Of a DNA stretch of 64,000 bases, positions 44,845-54,846 are shown piece by piece (within the stretch, counting starts at the first letter, position 1; each line of letters opens with the position of its first letter). The DNA is from Zunongwangia profunda SM-A87. Lineage in GTDB: Bacteria > Bacteroidota > Bacteroidia > Flavobacteriales > Flavobacteriaceae. The position numbers and the translations under genes are program-made. Under the pieces are notes generated by a model. It was not told the DNA's origin, made no database searches, and saw only the letters and a program-made list of their open reading frames with translations. The DNA is taken from NCBI RefSeq assembly GCF_000023465.1, contig NC_014041.1, positions 3,897,501-3,961,500 of the forward strand, written 5' to 3'.

Positions 44845-45183
44845 TTGAAGCTTTTAATTATGAGAAGAGTAAAACTGAGTAATCCTTTTAAAACAAGAAT
44901 CATTGATGAGAAACTTATCAGGGAACATCTTGCTTTAGAAAGGACAAAACTTGCAAACGAACGGACGCTACTTGCGTACATCAGAGCTTCACTATACTTA
45001 CTTATAGGTGGGCTTGCGCTCCTCCAAATTAAAGAATATCCCGAATTACATTGGTTGGGATACGGTGCATTTTCAGTAAGTATTATATTTTTGTCGGTAG
45101 GGATCATACGGTACATTCACCTAAATAGAAAACTAACCCGACTTTTACGTCCCGAAACAACATCTGAAAATAACGAATCTTAA
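44845..45183 (+). CDS. DUF202 (YidH-like) membrane protein
   Basis: A 112-residue protein with the DUF202 signature LALERTKLANERTLLAYIRASL followed by two membrane helices and a basic tail. It starts 3 nt after the permease; MRRVKL at 44860 is an alternative start. Function unknown. Confidence 0.85.
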   Translation: MKLLIMRRVKLSNPFKTRIIDEKLIREHLALERTKLANERTLLAYIRASLYLLIGGLALLQIKEYPELHWLGYGAFSVSIIFLSVGIIRYIHLNRKLTRLLRPETTSENNES

Positions 45184-45191
45184 CATCTGTT

Positions 45192-45572
45192 TTGCTACAG
45201 TCTATTTTTCATTACTCCATGCATTTTTTAGCGATAGGAATCATCGCTTATTTTTTTGATAAAAAAACCTGGAAACAAAATTGGATTATATTGGCTGTCA
45301 CCATGCTGGTGGATATAGATCATATCTTTGCCAGTCCTTTTTTTGACCCTAATCGCTGCGGAATTGGTTTTCATCCCCTCCACTCCCAAATTGCAATTAT
45401 CTGTTATATTTTAGGAGCTGTTTTTTTAAAAAAAGGAATTTTTAAACTGATTTTTATAGGCTTATGCTTTCACATGCTAACCGATTTTATAGATTGTTTA
45501 TGGACATTCTCCAAATGCGGAGACTGTTATGAAAATTCAGCTTTAAAACAACTCATTTCAAATAGCATGTAA
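45192..45572 (+). CDS. DUF6122 family membrane protein (TTG start)
   Basis: A 126-residue protein with three or four membrane helices and conserved polar motifs in or near them: HYSMHF, LVDIDHIFA, DPNRCGIGFHPLHS and HMLTDFIDCLW. The His/Asp pattern resembles small metal-dependent membrane hydrolases such as LexA-binding YdjM/phospholipase-like proteins, but no activity is known. The TTG at 45192 is preferred over ATG at 45219 because the LQSIFHYSMHF segment is conserved in relatives. It lies 8 nt after the DUF202 gene. Confidence 0.75.
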   Translation: MLQSIFHYSMHFLAIGIIAYFFDKKTWKQNWIILAVTMLVDIDHIFASPFFDPNRCGIGFHPLHSQIAIICYILGAVFLKKGIFKLIFIGLCFHMLTDFIDCLWTFSKCGDCYENSALKQLISNSM

Positions 45573-45755
45573 AAAACAAAAGCCGTTTTTAAGAAAAAAC
45601 GACCTCTGCATCTTCAATAGAAGATAAAACTAAGCAACTTTAAATCTAATTTCCCTTTTTATAAAATTATATGCCGGTTATCGAATTTGGCCATTTTAAA
45701 GTCTATTTTTAGTCAAAATGTTCTCTTTGACTGCATTATTTTTATCCTTTACTTG

Positions 45756-46118
45756 TTAGGAAGGATTGAAGTATTCCTGTTCTTCTTTGGTCAGCATACG
45801 TGATTTTATGATAAACCTTTTTCCTTTGGGTATTTCTAGAGAAAAGCTCGCACCTCTACCTGGTGTTACATCTACAGTAAGATGCGTATGTTTCCAATAT
45901 GCGAATTGATCATGACTCATGTAAAAAGGTACCTCCCCTACTTCCCCCAAATAAATATCATTATCATCCAGATAAAAATCTTCTTTGGGTAGCAGCATTG
46001 GTGATGAACCATCACAACACCCCCCGCTTTGATGAAAAATCACCTTGCCGTGCGCTGCTTTAAGTTTTTCTAACAACACTGCAGCCTGTTTGGTGATATC
46101 TACTCGTTTATAATTCAT
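45756..46118 (-). CDS. DUF779 protein
   Basis: A 120-residue protein with the DUF779 signature FHQSGGCCDGSSPM and HTHLTVDVTPGRG. In many bacteria it is encoded directly after an aldehyde dehydrogenase of this type, as here (3 nt gap), which suggests an accessory role. The Cys pair could bind metal or redox partners. Function unknown. Confidence 0.88.
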   Translation of the reverse strand: MNYKRVDITKQAAVLLEKLKAAHGKVIFHQSGGCCDGSSPMLLPKEDFYLDDNDIYLGEVGEVPFYMSHDQFAYWKHTHLTVDVTPGRGASFSLEIPKGKRFIIKSRMLTKEEQEYFNPS

Positions 46119-46121
46119 ATT

Positions 46122-47621
46122 TTAAAAGAATCCCAGTTTATTCTTATCGTAAGAAATAAGCATATTCTTAGCCTGACGATAATGATTAAGCATCATTAAA
46201 TGATTTTCGCGACCAAAACCAGATTTTTTATAGCCGCCAAATGGTGCGTGTGCAGGATAATCATGATAGCAATTCACCCAAACACGACCTGCTTTTATCG
46301 CCCGCGGGATTTGATATAATTGGTGCGCATCCCGCGTCCAGACTCCGGCGCCTAATCCGTAAAGGGTATCGTTGGCAATTTCTAAAGCTTCTGCTTCGTC
46401 TTTAAAAGTACAAACCGAAACTACCGGACCAAAAATCTCTTCCTGGAAAACCCGCATTTTATTATGTCCCTTTAAAATTGTGGGTTTTATATAAAATCCG
46501 TTCCCCAAATCGCCATCCAGTTTTGCAGCTTCTCCTCCCGTTAAAACTTCGGCACCTTCCTCTTTACCTATATTTATATAGGATAAAATTTTCTCATACT
46601 GATCATTCGAGGCCTGGGCTCCCATCATGGTATCGGGACTAAATGGATCACCCATTTTTATAGCTTCAGTTCTGGCAATAACCTTTTCGATGAAGGCTTC
46701 ATAAATATCCTCCTGAATTAATAATCTGGAAGGACAGGTACATACCTCTCCCTGATTTAGAGCAAATAATACGGCACCTTCAATACACTTATCTAAAAAC
46801 TCATCATCGTGATCCATAATGCTATTAAAAAAAACATTAGGTGATTTCCCTCCAAGTTCCATCGTTACCGGATGCAGGTTTTTAGAAGCATATTGCATAA
46901 TTAACTGCCCGGTAGTGGTTTCTCCCGTAAAGGCTACTTTATCTACGTTGGGACTGGAAGCTAAAGGTTTACCGGCTTCCGGCCCAAAACCATGAATCAC
47001 ATTAAATACCCCTTTAGGCAATAAGTGCCCTACTTTTTCGGCAAATATTGTTGCTGAAACTGGAGTTTGTTCTGCCGGTTTTAAAACGATACAGTTTCCT
47101 GCTGCTAAGGCAGGAGCCACCTTCCAGGCCATCATTAATAATGGGAAGTTCCAAGGTATAATTTGAGCAACTACTCCTAAAGGTTCCTGAATAATTAATG
47201 AGAGTGTATTTTTATTTAATTCTGAAGCACTACCTTCCTCAGCCCTAATTACTGAAGCAAAATATCTAAAATGATCTACAGCCAAAGGCAGATCGGCATT
47301 TAAGGTTTCACGAATCGCTTTCCCGTTATCCGAAGTTTCGATCTGGGCAAAATATTCAAGGTGCTCTTCTAAAATATCGGCTATTTTCTGAAGAATCGCC
47401 GAGCGCTCCGCAACTGAGGTATTTCCCCATTCTTCTTTAGCAGCATTAGCAGCTGCAATCGCATTTTTAACATCTGCATCTTTAGACCTTGGGAACTTTG
47501 CAATAAGCGAATTATCTACTGGAGAATGATTATCAAAATACTCTCCATCGACAGGTGCTATAAATGCTCCGTTAATGTAATTGCCATATTTTTCCTGGAA
47601 TTTTGGTTTAGAATAACTCAT
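46122..47621 (-). CDS. NAD-dependent aldehyde dehydrogenase (AcoD/ExaC-like)
   Basis: A 499-residue ALDH. Catalytic Cys is in [13 protein letters not shown], the general base Glu in [13 protein letters not shown], and the NAD-binding block is [24 protein letters not shown]. It converts aldehydes such as acetaldehyde to acids. It is co-transcribed with the DUF779 gene and divergent from an AraC regulator whose start is 113 nt away, a common local-regulator layout. Confidence 0.95.
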   Translation of the reverse strand: MSYSKPKFQEKYGNYINGAFIAPVDGEYFDNHSPVDNSLIAKFPRSKDADVKNAIAAANAAKEEWGNTSVAERSAILQKIADILEEHLEYFAQIETSDNGKAIRETLNADLPLAVDHFRYFASVIRAEEGSASELNKNTLSLIIQEPLGVVAQIIPWNFPLLMMAWKVAPALAAGNCIVLKPAEQTPVSATIFAEKVGHLLPKGVFNVIHGFGPEAGKPLASSPNVDKVAFTGETTTGQLIMQYASKNLHPVTMELGGKSPNVFFNSIMDHDDEFLDKCIEGAVLFALNQGEVCTCPSRLLIQEDIYEAFIEKVIARTEAIKMGDPFSPDTMMGAQASNDQYEKILSYINIGKEEGAEVLTGGEAAKLDGDLGNGFYIKPTILKGHNKMRVFQEEIFGPVVSVCTFKDEAEALEIANDTLYGLGAGVWTRDAHQLYQIPRAIKAGRVWVNCYHDYPAHAPFGGYKKSGFGRENHLMMLNHYRQAKNMLISYDKNKLGFF

Positions 47622-47734
47622 AATAACTATGCTTTTAATATTTAAACTTAAAACTCCATAATTATTTGCTTTAAAAATTGAACTTTCCTATTTTTAATTA
47701 CTACATTACTATCAATTTAACAATTATAACAAGT

Positions 47735-48658
47735 TTGAATTATAATCTTTTAAAATACGAAAGTTCAAGAAAGCTACAAACTTTCATTGAAAACCGGACG
47801 ATCTACAGTGCTGATTATGCAGAACTTAATGTTTTTGAAACGCAGCAAATCGCAAAGAAAGTCGACTTGCAATTTTCGTATCCTATTATTGCCAGTATGC
47901 TTTCTGGAAAAAAGATTATGCACTTAAAGCACCGTAATCCATTCGATTTCTTTCCTGGCGAAAGTGTTGTGTTGCCTTCCAACGAAAAAATGATTATCGA
48001 TTTCCCTTTAGCAACCACAACGGCTCCTACCCGGTGTTTAGCCCTGGGAATTCATCCTGATAAAATTCAGGAAACCGTGCGTTATTTTAATGAAAACACC
48101 AGAATAGAGTTTGAAAATGACAACTATGATCTTCAGGGAAATTCTGCCCATCTTGAAAATAACATACAGGTCCAATATGTTTTGGATCGCATTTTTAAGA
48201 CCTTTTTAAGTGATGAAAAAGCCAAAGATGTTTTATTGGATCTTATGGTAAAAGAACTGGTGATTAGGCTACTTCAAACCAAAGCGAAATTAATGTTACT
48301 GGATGATTCTTCGCTTTTTGATAATAATCGCATGGCTTTTATCGTGAAATATATGCGTGAAAATTTATCCAAAAACATCTCGGTAGATCAACTCGCGGCA
48401 AAAGCCTGTATGAGCAGCTCAAATTTCTACAAGACCTTTAGAAATACACTGGGTGAAAGCCCAATTGATTATTTAAATACTGAGCGTATAAAATACGCGA
48501 AGAAGTTAATTCAGCAAACTACAGATAAGCTGGCCGATATTGCATTTCAGGCTGGATTTAACAATGTAAGCTATTTTAACCGCCAGTTCAAAAAGCTGGA
48601 AAGCATCACCCCCAATCAATATCGAAAAAATGTAAGAGCTAACAAGTATGTCTCTTAA
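47735..48658 (+). CDS. AraC family transcriptional regulator (non-ATG start)
   Basis: The C-terminal 100 residues are a two-HTH AraC/XylS domain (ISVDQLAAKACMSSSNFYKTF; LADIAFQAGFNNVSYFNRQF). The N-terminal part (about 20-180) matches the AraC_N ligand domain (FETQQIAKKVDL ... MLSGKKIMHL). There is no in-frame ATG before MLSGKK, so the start is a TTG; I prefer 47735, as 47678 would extend into promoter-like AT-rich DNA. It probably controls the divergent aldehyde dehydrogenase. Confidence 0.85.
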   Translation: MNYNLLKYESSRKLQTFIENRTIYSADYAELNVFETQQIAKKVDLQFSYPIIASMLSGKKIMHLKHRNPFDFFPGESVVLPSNEKMIIDFPLATTTAPTRCLALGIHPDKIQETVRYFNENTRIEFENDNYDLQGNSAHLENNIQVQYVLDRIFKTFLSDEKAKDVLLDLMVKELVIRLLQTKAKLMLLDDSSLFDNNRMAFIVKYMRENLSKNISVDQLAAKACMSSSNFYKTFRNTLGESPIDYLNTERIKYAKKLIQQTTDKLADIAFQAGFNNVSYFNRQFKKLESITPNQYRKNVRANKYVS

Positions 48659-48946
48659 ACTACCTCAGGACGGCCCACTAGGTATTATATTAGAAAATTA
48701 TTATTCTCTAGAGCTATCAATATCCCGATAGCAAGGAAACGGGAAGTGGGCAAAGCATTTAACCTGGATTTACCGGGTAAAGTTTAAAAAAAACTTAAAA
48801 TTATCGCATTTTTATATTAGATACTTAAGTTTCTATACCTTAGACATCAATAATTTAAATTTCGATAAAAGGAATTTAAATTGTGGGATTATTGTATTTT
48901 GTAAGAATTAGTGGACTTTGTAAAAAGTATGATGAAGTAAATCTTG
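48659..48946. other. intergenic region, no gene
   Basis: The sequence contains a small inverted motif (CCCGATAGCAAGGAAACGGG) and AT-rich DNA. A TATCTTTA box at 48947-48954 is the likely -7 element of the next gene. Confidence 0.4.
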
Positions 48947-48999
48947 TATCTTTACACCCTAAAATTTTATCCACACAAACTAAGCGAAGAATAAATATT

Positions 49000-49614
49000 A
49001 TGCATGTAGCGATTGCAGGGAATATTGGAGCCGGTAAAACCACGCTAACAAGATTACTCGCCAAACATTACAAATGGGAACCCCATTACGAAGACGTTCT
49101 GGAAAATCCTTATCTTGAAGATTTCTACAATAAGATGGAACGTTGGTCTTTTAATCTGCAAATCTATTTTTTAAACAGTAGATTTAGACAAATATTGCAG
49201 ATTAGGGAAAGTGGTAAAAAGATCATTCAGGATCGTACTATTTATGAGGATGCTTATATTTTTGCTCCTAACTTACATGCTATGGGTTTGATGACCAATA
49301 GGGATTTTGAAAATTATCGCTCTTTGTTCGAACTTATGGAAAGTGTAGTAAAGGGACCGGATTTGCTTATTTATTTAAGGAGCAGTATCCCTAATTTAGT
49401 TGCCCAAATACAAAAAAGAGGAAGAGATTATGAAAACTCAATTTCTATCGACTATTTAAGTCGGCTTAATGAGCGCTATGAGGCCTGGGTTCACGATTAT
49501 GACAAGGGAAATTTGTTAATCGTTGATGTAGATAATATTAACTTTGTAGACAACCCGGAAGATCTTGGCGACATTATTAATAAAATTGACGGAGAAATAA
49601 ACGGATTATTTTAA
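49000..49614 (+). CDS. deoxynucleoside kinase
   Basis: A 204-residue dNK-family protein. P-loop GNIGAGKTTL, the DRTIYEDAYIFA catalytic/ERS-like segment (QDRTIYED), and LIYLRSSIPNL then QKRGRDYE (LID arginines). It phosphorylates deoxynucleosides for salvage, probably deoxyadenosine or deoxyguanosine as in Gram-positive dGK/dAK. The frame is open back to 48883, but ATG at 49000 (MHVAIAGNIGAG) is the family start and lies just past the putative -7 box. Confidence 0.92.
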   Translation: MHVAIAGNIGAGKTTLTRLLAKHYKWEPHYEDVLENPYLEDFYNKMERWSFNLQIYFLNSRFRQILQIRESGKKIIQDRTIYEDAYIFAPNLHAMGLMTNRDFENYRSLFELMESVVKGPDLLIYLRSSIPNLVAQIQKRGRDYENSISIDYLSRLNERYEAWVHDYDKGNLLIVDVDNINFVDNPEDLGDIINKIDGEINGLF

Positions 49615-49624
49615 ATTTTAGATT

Positions 49625-50317
49625 ATGGAATCTACTAAACTTAAGCGACCTAAACATAAAGGCTCCCCAAAGCTTTTTGAAAACCCTATGTTAGAAAAAT
49701 TAACGCATACGCACATTTCTGCACCGTTAATTATTTTCTTTGTTACATCGGTAGCACTTATCTACTACGGTATTTTTGAAAAAGGCTTTAGAACACCTGA
49801 AATATTAGCATGGTTTGCCGGCGGATTATTATTTTTCACTTTAATTGAATATCTAGCGCATCGCTATTTATATCATATCCCGGCCACTACACCAAGAAGG
49901 CAAAAAATATCGTATACCATGCATGGTGTACACCATGATTATCCAAAAGATAAATCGAGACTGGCTATGCCACCTGTACTAAGTTTAATCGTAGCTTCTG
50001 TTCTATTTATAATTTACAGAGCAATTTTGGGCGATTATGTATTTGGATTTTTAGCGGGATTTTTAGTGGGGTACGCAGGTTATCTTGCCGTACACTATTC
50101 GGTACATGCTTTTAAAGTACCTAACAACTTTTTAAAAATTTTGTGGCATCATCATAGTATTCATCATTATCGTGAACCAGACCGGGCTTTTGGCGTATCC
50201 TCACCATTTTGGGATCATATTTTTAGAACAATGCCAAGACAAACACCTGCCAGCGACAGAACTGCGGTAGGAAAAAGTATAGACGATGAGAATATGGGAA
50301 AAGCGCATGCCCATTAG
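49625..50317 (+). CDS. fatty acid 2-hydroxylase-type sterol desaturase family protein
   Basis: A 230-residue membrane di-iron protein with four helices and the His clusters HRYLYH, HGVHHDYP, HYSVH and HHHSIHHY. It resembles the catalytic part of FA2H/Scs7 without the cytochrome b5 domain. Bacteroidota make sphingolipids and 2-hydroxy fatty acids, so fatty-acyl 2-hydroxylation is likely. It follows the kinase by 10 nt. Confidence 0.88.
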   Translation: MESTKLKRPKHKGSPKLFENPMLEKLTHTHISAPLIIFFVTSVALIYYGIFEKGFRTPEILAWFAGGLLFFTLIEYLAHRYLYHIPATTPRRQKISYTMHGVHHDYPKDKSRLAMPPVLSLIVASVLFIIYRAILGDYVFGFLAGFLVGYAGYLAVHYSVHAFKVPNNFLKILWHHHSIHHYREPDRAFGVSSPFWDHIFRTMPRQTPASDRTAVGKSIDDENMGKAHAH

Positions 50318-50345
50318 ATCTTTTTTTTTAGATCTTAAAAATAAT

Positions 50346-50378
50346 AAAGCCAGATGATTTTATCATCTGGCTTTTGTT
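50346..50378. terminator. bidirectional terminator
   Basis: AAAGCCAGATGA (50346-50357) pairs with TCATCTGGCTTT (50363-50374), flanked by A- and T-rich runs, between convergent genes. Confidence 0.88.
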
Positions 50379-51416
50379 TTAAACAATAAATCCGTTTTCC
50401 CGGGCATGAGCAATTGCTTCAGTCGAATTATGAACCATTAATACGGGAGTACTTTCAAAATTATCGATAATACTATGTACACGTTCCATCTGCTTTTTAT
50501 GATTCACGCTTCGTAGATAAATGGCTAATATTCTATCGGAATGTTGCGCTGCAATATCTGTATAAATGGTTGCATCATGCTCGCCGCTATCACCAATCAG
50601 AATAAATTTTAAATCGGGATAGGTTTTAAGAATATTAAAAATCTCTCGCTGTTTATGAGGCTTTTCAGGCTTGATGCTGTTTTCAAAGGGATGCCGCATA
50701 TCCCGAAGCAATATAGGCCCCTTGGGGAACCCATTATAATCCAAAAACAGCTTTAAATACTCATACATATTCCAGGGACTGTTACTTAAGTAAAATACAG
50801 GATTACGGTTACCCTCTGCCTTACCTTTATGCAAAAGCTTATATAAATTTGGCGCACCTTTTAGAGGCATCCTTTTATAAGCATTGGTAAGTAACGAATT
50901 TTTAAGCAGGCGCCATTTTAAAAATGAAGTGACCCCCGTATGTAAAATCGTATCATCAATATCGCTAATTACACCATATTCTGCATCTACAGAAGGAATT
51001 AAAAATCTTCCCTTAAAAGGATTACCTAGAAGCTCGGTTTTTGGTTCTAATTCTTCCTTATAATATAAATGATAATCCACCCACCCCTGATCATCTGCCA
51101 CTTCTCCGATATTATTCTCTAAAGTTTGATTAAATAGAAAATAACCTTCGTCGTTGGTAGTGGTTTTAAGGTTTATTTTACCGGGAATTTCCAGTTCCAC
51201 TTCAGCATCAGGAATCTCAAAACTATCAAATTGCTTATAAGTATTTACAAAAGTTTTCCATTTGTTTTGATCCTGGTGTATTTTAAGTGGGGCATTATCC
51301 AAAACCCGCCCTTTTACAAACAATCTGGAATAAGTACCATAACTTCGATAAGGAGTTATAAGCACCTGATCCAGGTTTTTATAGCGCCCCAATATTTTTT
51401 TTATTCGTTTAAACAT
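50379..51416 (-). CDS. App1-family phosphatase (DUF2183)
   Basis: A 345-residue HAD-type protein with the App1 signature SDIDDTILHTGVTS (DxDxT nucleophile). An acceptor segment FYLSNSPWNMYE and the DSGEHDATIYTDIA end motif are also present. An N-terminal beta-rich part (VKGRVLDNAPL, DEGYFLFNQTL) precedes it. Yeast App1 is a phosphatidate phosphatase; bacterial roles are little known. It lies 32 nt after ligD in the same direction. Confidence 0.88.
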   Translation of the reverse strand: MFKRIKKILGRYKNLDQVLITPYRSYGTYSRLFVKGRVLDNAPLKIHQDQNKWKTFVNTYKQFDSFEIPDAEVELEIPGKINLKTTTNDEGYFLFNQTLENNIGEVADDQGWVDYHLYYKEELEPKTELLGNPFKGRFLIPSVDAEYGVISDIDDTILHTGVTSFLKWRLLKNSLLTNAYKRMPLKGAPNLYKLLHKGKAEGNRNPVFYLSNSPWNMYEYLKLFLDYNGFPKGPILLRDMRHPFENSIKPEKPHKQREIFNILKTYPDLKFILIGDSGEHDATIYTDIAAQHSDRILAIYLRSVNHKKQMERVHSIIDNFESTPVLMVHNSTEAIAHARENGFIV

Positions 51417-51448
51417 TCAAGTAATTTCGTTCTATAAGTTTACTAATT

Positions 51449-53884
51449 TTATTCGGCATTCAGATTTCCGATTGCTTTTTCCATATCGATGGGTTTGGAA
51501 AGCAGACTACTGAAAAGATCCCCTTCTTCTGAAAGTCGATGAGGGACATTAAAAATATTAAAATCAGTAATTTTTAAACCGCTCTTCACCTCATCCCATT
51601 TTAAAGGTGTTGATACTGTTGCTCCTTTTCGAGGTCTAACAGCATATGGTGCTGCAATGGTTTGTCCCCGGCGATTTTGTAAATAATCGAGGTAAATTTT
51701 TCCTTTTCGGGCTTTTACCGCCCGTTCCATACTAGTGAGTTCAGGCAATTTATCCTGTACAAAATAGCAGAGTAATTTTATAAAATCTCGGCCTTCTTTA
51801 TAAGAATATATACCAGCAAACGGAATATAAATATGCAGGCCACGTGATCCTGAAGTTTTACAATACCCTTCAATTTTTGCTAAATCCAGCACCTCTTTAA
51901 CCACCTGGGCAGTTTCAATAACCTCCTCAAAAGTATTATGAGTTGAAGGATCCAAATCAATCACTCCATAGTCTGGCCGATCCAAATCCTGAATTTTAGA
52001 GTGCCAGGGATTAATTTCAATACACCCCAAATTTACCATATATAATAAAGTGGCTTCATTTTGGCACAGCATATACTCGATCTTCTTGTTCGCAGATTCT
52101 GAGTAAATAGTAGTTGTATGGATCCAATCTGGTAAACTTTCGTTATCCTTCTGATAAAAACCTTTTTGCTGAATTCCGTTAGGATGACGATGTAAATTTT
52201 GCGGACGATCTAGTAGATATGGAAGCATTGTGTCTGAAACCTGAAGGTAATACTCTATAAGATCATATTTTCTTATTTTTTCTTTTGGCCAGTACATTTT
52301 ACCCAGATTGGTAAAGGGTACTGAAATCCCTTCTATATCAAGATTCCCTGAATTTGAAGTCGCTTGCCCCGAAACATCAGGAGGTTCAGGAGTTTTAATT
52401 TGGACTTCTGACTGTACTTCTAGAGCGGTCTTATCGTTACGCAAACCTTTAAAAACCGGATGTCGCAACGCCCCAGCTTTGGTCCATTCAGAAAACTTCA
52501 CTTCACAAATCAGTTCAGGATGTATCCAGTTTGGAGTTTTGCCTTTCAGGTTTATTTTTTTGGCAAAAGGGGACGATTCCATAGCAAGACTTTCCATTTT
52601 TCCTAGCAGTTCTTTTTGCTGATCGTTAGAAAAACCACTTCCGCAGTTGCCTACATAGGTAAGTTCTCCCTCTTTATACATCCCTAAAATTAGTGATCCA
52701 AAAACAGCTCCTTTAGAATCGGTATATCCGCAAATTATAGCTTCTTCACTTTCTACCGCTTTAATTTTTAGCCAGCTTTCGGTACGATATCCCAGTGCAT
52801 AGGTAGAATCATTTTTTTTGGCGATCACTCCTTCCATGCCACTATCAATAGCTTTTTTATAAAAAGTCATCCCCATACCTTCTATATGATCGCAATAAAA
52901 AGTATGGTCTAAACCTTCCAAAACTTCTGGGATAAGACTTTTTCGGTCTTTAAGGGGCAGCTCTAGCATACTATGCCCATTTAAAAAAAGCATATCAAAA
53001 ACATAGAATCTTAAGGTTCCGGGAGTTTTGCTATGGTAATTTTGTAGTGCCTGAAAATCCGGAAGACCATTTTTATCCACGATCACCACTTCGCCATCCA
53101 AAATCACCTGGTGATCAATCTGCTCTAAATCCTTTACCAGTTTTGGGAATTTGGAATTATAATTTATTCCGTTTCGGGAATAAATACGAACTTTACCATC
53201 ATCTACATGTGCCATTAATCGATAACCGTCCCATTTTAACTCATAAATCCAATCGGGATGATTAAAAATTTCTTTTGCTGTTGAGGCCAACATTGGTTTT
53301 ACAGTATCTTCAGGTTTTAGTTTTCGTACTTTGGGCGCTTTTCCCTTTTTATGTGCTACAGCAGTTTTTACAGCATAAGCTTCCGCATCATATATAAGAT
53401 CTGTTGCAAATTCATCCTTCTTTTTAATTAGCAACCAATGGTTGTCTTTGCCCTGCTTGGTATTTACAAGTGCAAATTCGCCTTTAAGTTTTTTTCCTAA
53501 AAATTGAAGTTTCAAATCTCCGTTTTGATATTGCTGAAGCAGATTTTTATCGCTTAGTGCACTGGAAAATTGACCTTCGTCCCAAATATCCATCTGGCCA
53601 GCGCCATAATTACCTTTGGGAATTTCTCCTTCAAATTTTAAATATGTAATAGGGTGATCTTCCGTATGTACGGCAAGTCGTTTATCAGCAGGGTTCATTG
53701 ATGGACCTTTAGGAACCGCCCAACTTTTAAGGGTGCCACCAATTTCAAGGCGCAAATCGTAATGTAAACGCCTGGCCTGGTGTCGCTGAATTACAAATCG
53801 ATGTAAGTTTTCGCTATTTTCTTCAGCCGTAGGTTCAGGAGTATGACTAAAATTTCGTTTCTTTTGATACTCGTCTAAACTCAC
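51449..53884 (-). CDS. ligD: DNA ligase D, PE-LIG-POL architecture
   Basis: An 811-residue multifunctional NHEJ enzyme. The 3'-phosphoesterase (about 20-160; VIQRHQARRLHYDLRLE, HTEDHP) comes first. The ATP-dependent ligase follows (about 195-500), with nucleophile Lys in ELKWDGYRLMA and EGVIAKK. The primase-like polymerase is last (about 520-800; DLDPS metal-binding Asp pair, SGSRGLHIYIP). This is the Pseudomonas order, unlike the mycobacterial POL-PE-LIG. Ku is encoded 2 nt upstream, so the break-repair pair is one unit. Confidence 0.96.
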   Translation of the reverse strand: MSLDEYQKKRNFSHTPEPTAEENSENLHRFVIQRHQARRLHYDLRLEIGGTLKSWAVPKGPSMNPADKRLAVHTEDHPITYLKFEGEIPKGNYGAGQMDIWDEGQFSSALSDKNLLQQYQNGDLKLQFLGKKLKGEFALVNTKQGKDNHWLLIKKKDEFATDLIYDAEAYAVKTAVAHKKGKAPKVRKLKPEDTVKPMLASTAKEIFNHPDWIYELKWDGYRLMAHVDDGKVRIYSRNGINYNSKFPKLVKDLEQIDHQVILDGEVVIVDKNGLPDFQALQNYHSKTPGTLRFYVFDMLFLNGHSMLELPLKDRKSLIPEVLEGLDHTFYCDHIEGMGMTFYKKAIDSGMEGVIAKKNDSTYALGYRTESWLKIKAVESEEAIICGYTDSKGAVFGSLILGMYKEGELTYVGNCGSGFSNDQQKELLGKMESLAMESSPFAKKINLKGKTPNWIHPELICEVKFSEWTKAGALRHPVFKGLRNDKTALEVQSEVQIKTPEPPDVSGQATSNSGNLDIEGISVPFTNLGKMYWPKEKIRKYDLIEYYLQVSDTMLPYLLDRPQNLHRHPNGIQQKGFYQKDNESLPDWIHTTTIYSESANKKIEYMLCQNEATLLYMVNLGCIEINPWHSKIQDLDRPDYGVIDLDPSTHNTFEEVIETAQVVKEVLDLAKIEGYCKTSGSRGLHIYIPFAGIYSYKEGRDFIKLLCYFVQDKLPELTSMERAVKARKGKIYLDYLQNRRGQTIAAPYAVRPRKGATVSTPLKWDEVKSGLKITDFNIFNVPHRLSEEGDLFSSLLSKPIDMEKAIGNLNAE

Positions 53885-53886
53885 AA

Positions 53887-54663
53887 TCAGCTGGCTTTAT
53901 TCTTTTTCTTTTTATCTAAACTGGCTTTTAATTGCGCCATTAAATCTTTTGCCGGTGTTGGTTTGCTATCATAATCCTCTGTCTCTGGAGTTTCGCCGGC
54001 AGCCTTAGAATCGATTATCTTTTGTAATTGCTCGTTATAAACATCTTTAAATTTATCTAAACTAAAGCTTGTAGTATATTGATCGATAAGCGAAATCGCC
54101 ATATCTACTTCTTTCTTTTGTACTTTGGTTTTTGGTAATTTTAGCTCTTTTGGATTTCTAATCTCATTCGCAAATCTAATAACATGCAGTACCAATGCAT
54201 CATTATAAACTCCTACCAGGCTAAGATGTTCCTTTTGGCGCATCACAAAAGTAGCTACTCCCAGCTTTTTGGTTTTCTTTAAAGCATTACGAAGCAAATT
54301 ATACGATTTACCGCCTTCCTTTTCCGGTTCTAAAAAGTAAGGTTTTTTAAATAAGACATCTGCAACTTCTTTTTCTTCGATAAATTCTTCGATATCGATG
54401 GTTTTGCTTTTCTTCATATTGGCCTTTTCAAAATCTTCTTTTTCCAAGACCACATACCCTTCATCTTTTTTAAATCCTTTTACGATATCCTTCCACTCTA
54501 CTTCTTTGCCGGTATCTTCGTTTACACGCTTATATCGAATCCTGCCATGATCACGACGGTCTAACATATCGAGATCGAGCTTTCGATCTTCAGAACCCGA
54601 ATATAATTTTACAGGGATCGACACCAACCCAAAACTTATTGAACCATTCCAAATAGATCTCAT
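53887..54663 (-). CDS. ku: DNA end-binding protein Ku
   Basis: A 258-residue bacterial Ku: MRSIWNGSISFGLVSIPVKLYS start, RVNEDTGKEVEW and the Ku core through VDMAISLIDQYT. A short Lys-rich tail (SLDKKKKNKAS) is the likely LigD-contact and DNA-threading end. It forms homodimer rings on broken ends and recruits LigD, whose gene begins 2 nt after its stop. Confidence 0.96.
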   Translation of the reverse strand: MRSIWNGSISFGLVSIPVKLYSGSEDRKLDLDMLDRRDHGRIRYKRVNEDTGKEVEWKDIVKGFKKDEGYVVLEKEDFEKANMKKSKTIDIEEFIEEKEVADVLFKKPYFLEPEKEGGKSYNLLRNALKKTKKLGVATFVMRQKEHLSLVGVYNDALVLHVIRFANEIRNPKELKLPKTKVQKKEVDMAISLIDQYTTSFSLDKFKDVYNEQLQKIIDSKAAGETPETEDYDSKPTPAKDLMAQLKASLDKKKKNKAS

Positions 54664-54784
54664 ATTTTCTCTGCTTTCTTTTAAAATTAAAGGAAATATG
54701 AGCGTACCTACGTTGTAAAGACGTTAAAATAAATGCACTGGGGAAATTTCGAATCCTTATATGCTAAAAAACATATAAAAATAA

Positions 54785-54809
54785 AAAAGCAATAACTACC
54801 GTTATTGCT
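54785..54809 (-). terminator. ppa terminator
   Basis: AGCAATAAC (54788-54796) pairs with GTTATTGCT (54801-54809). On the minus strand six Ts follow. It lies 38 nt after the pyrophosphatase stop. Confidence 0.8.
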
Positions 54810-54846
54810 TCGCTGCCTCATTAGGACTAAATTATTTTAAAATGTA

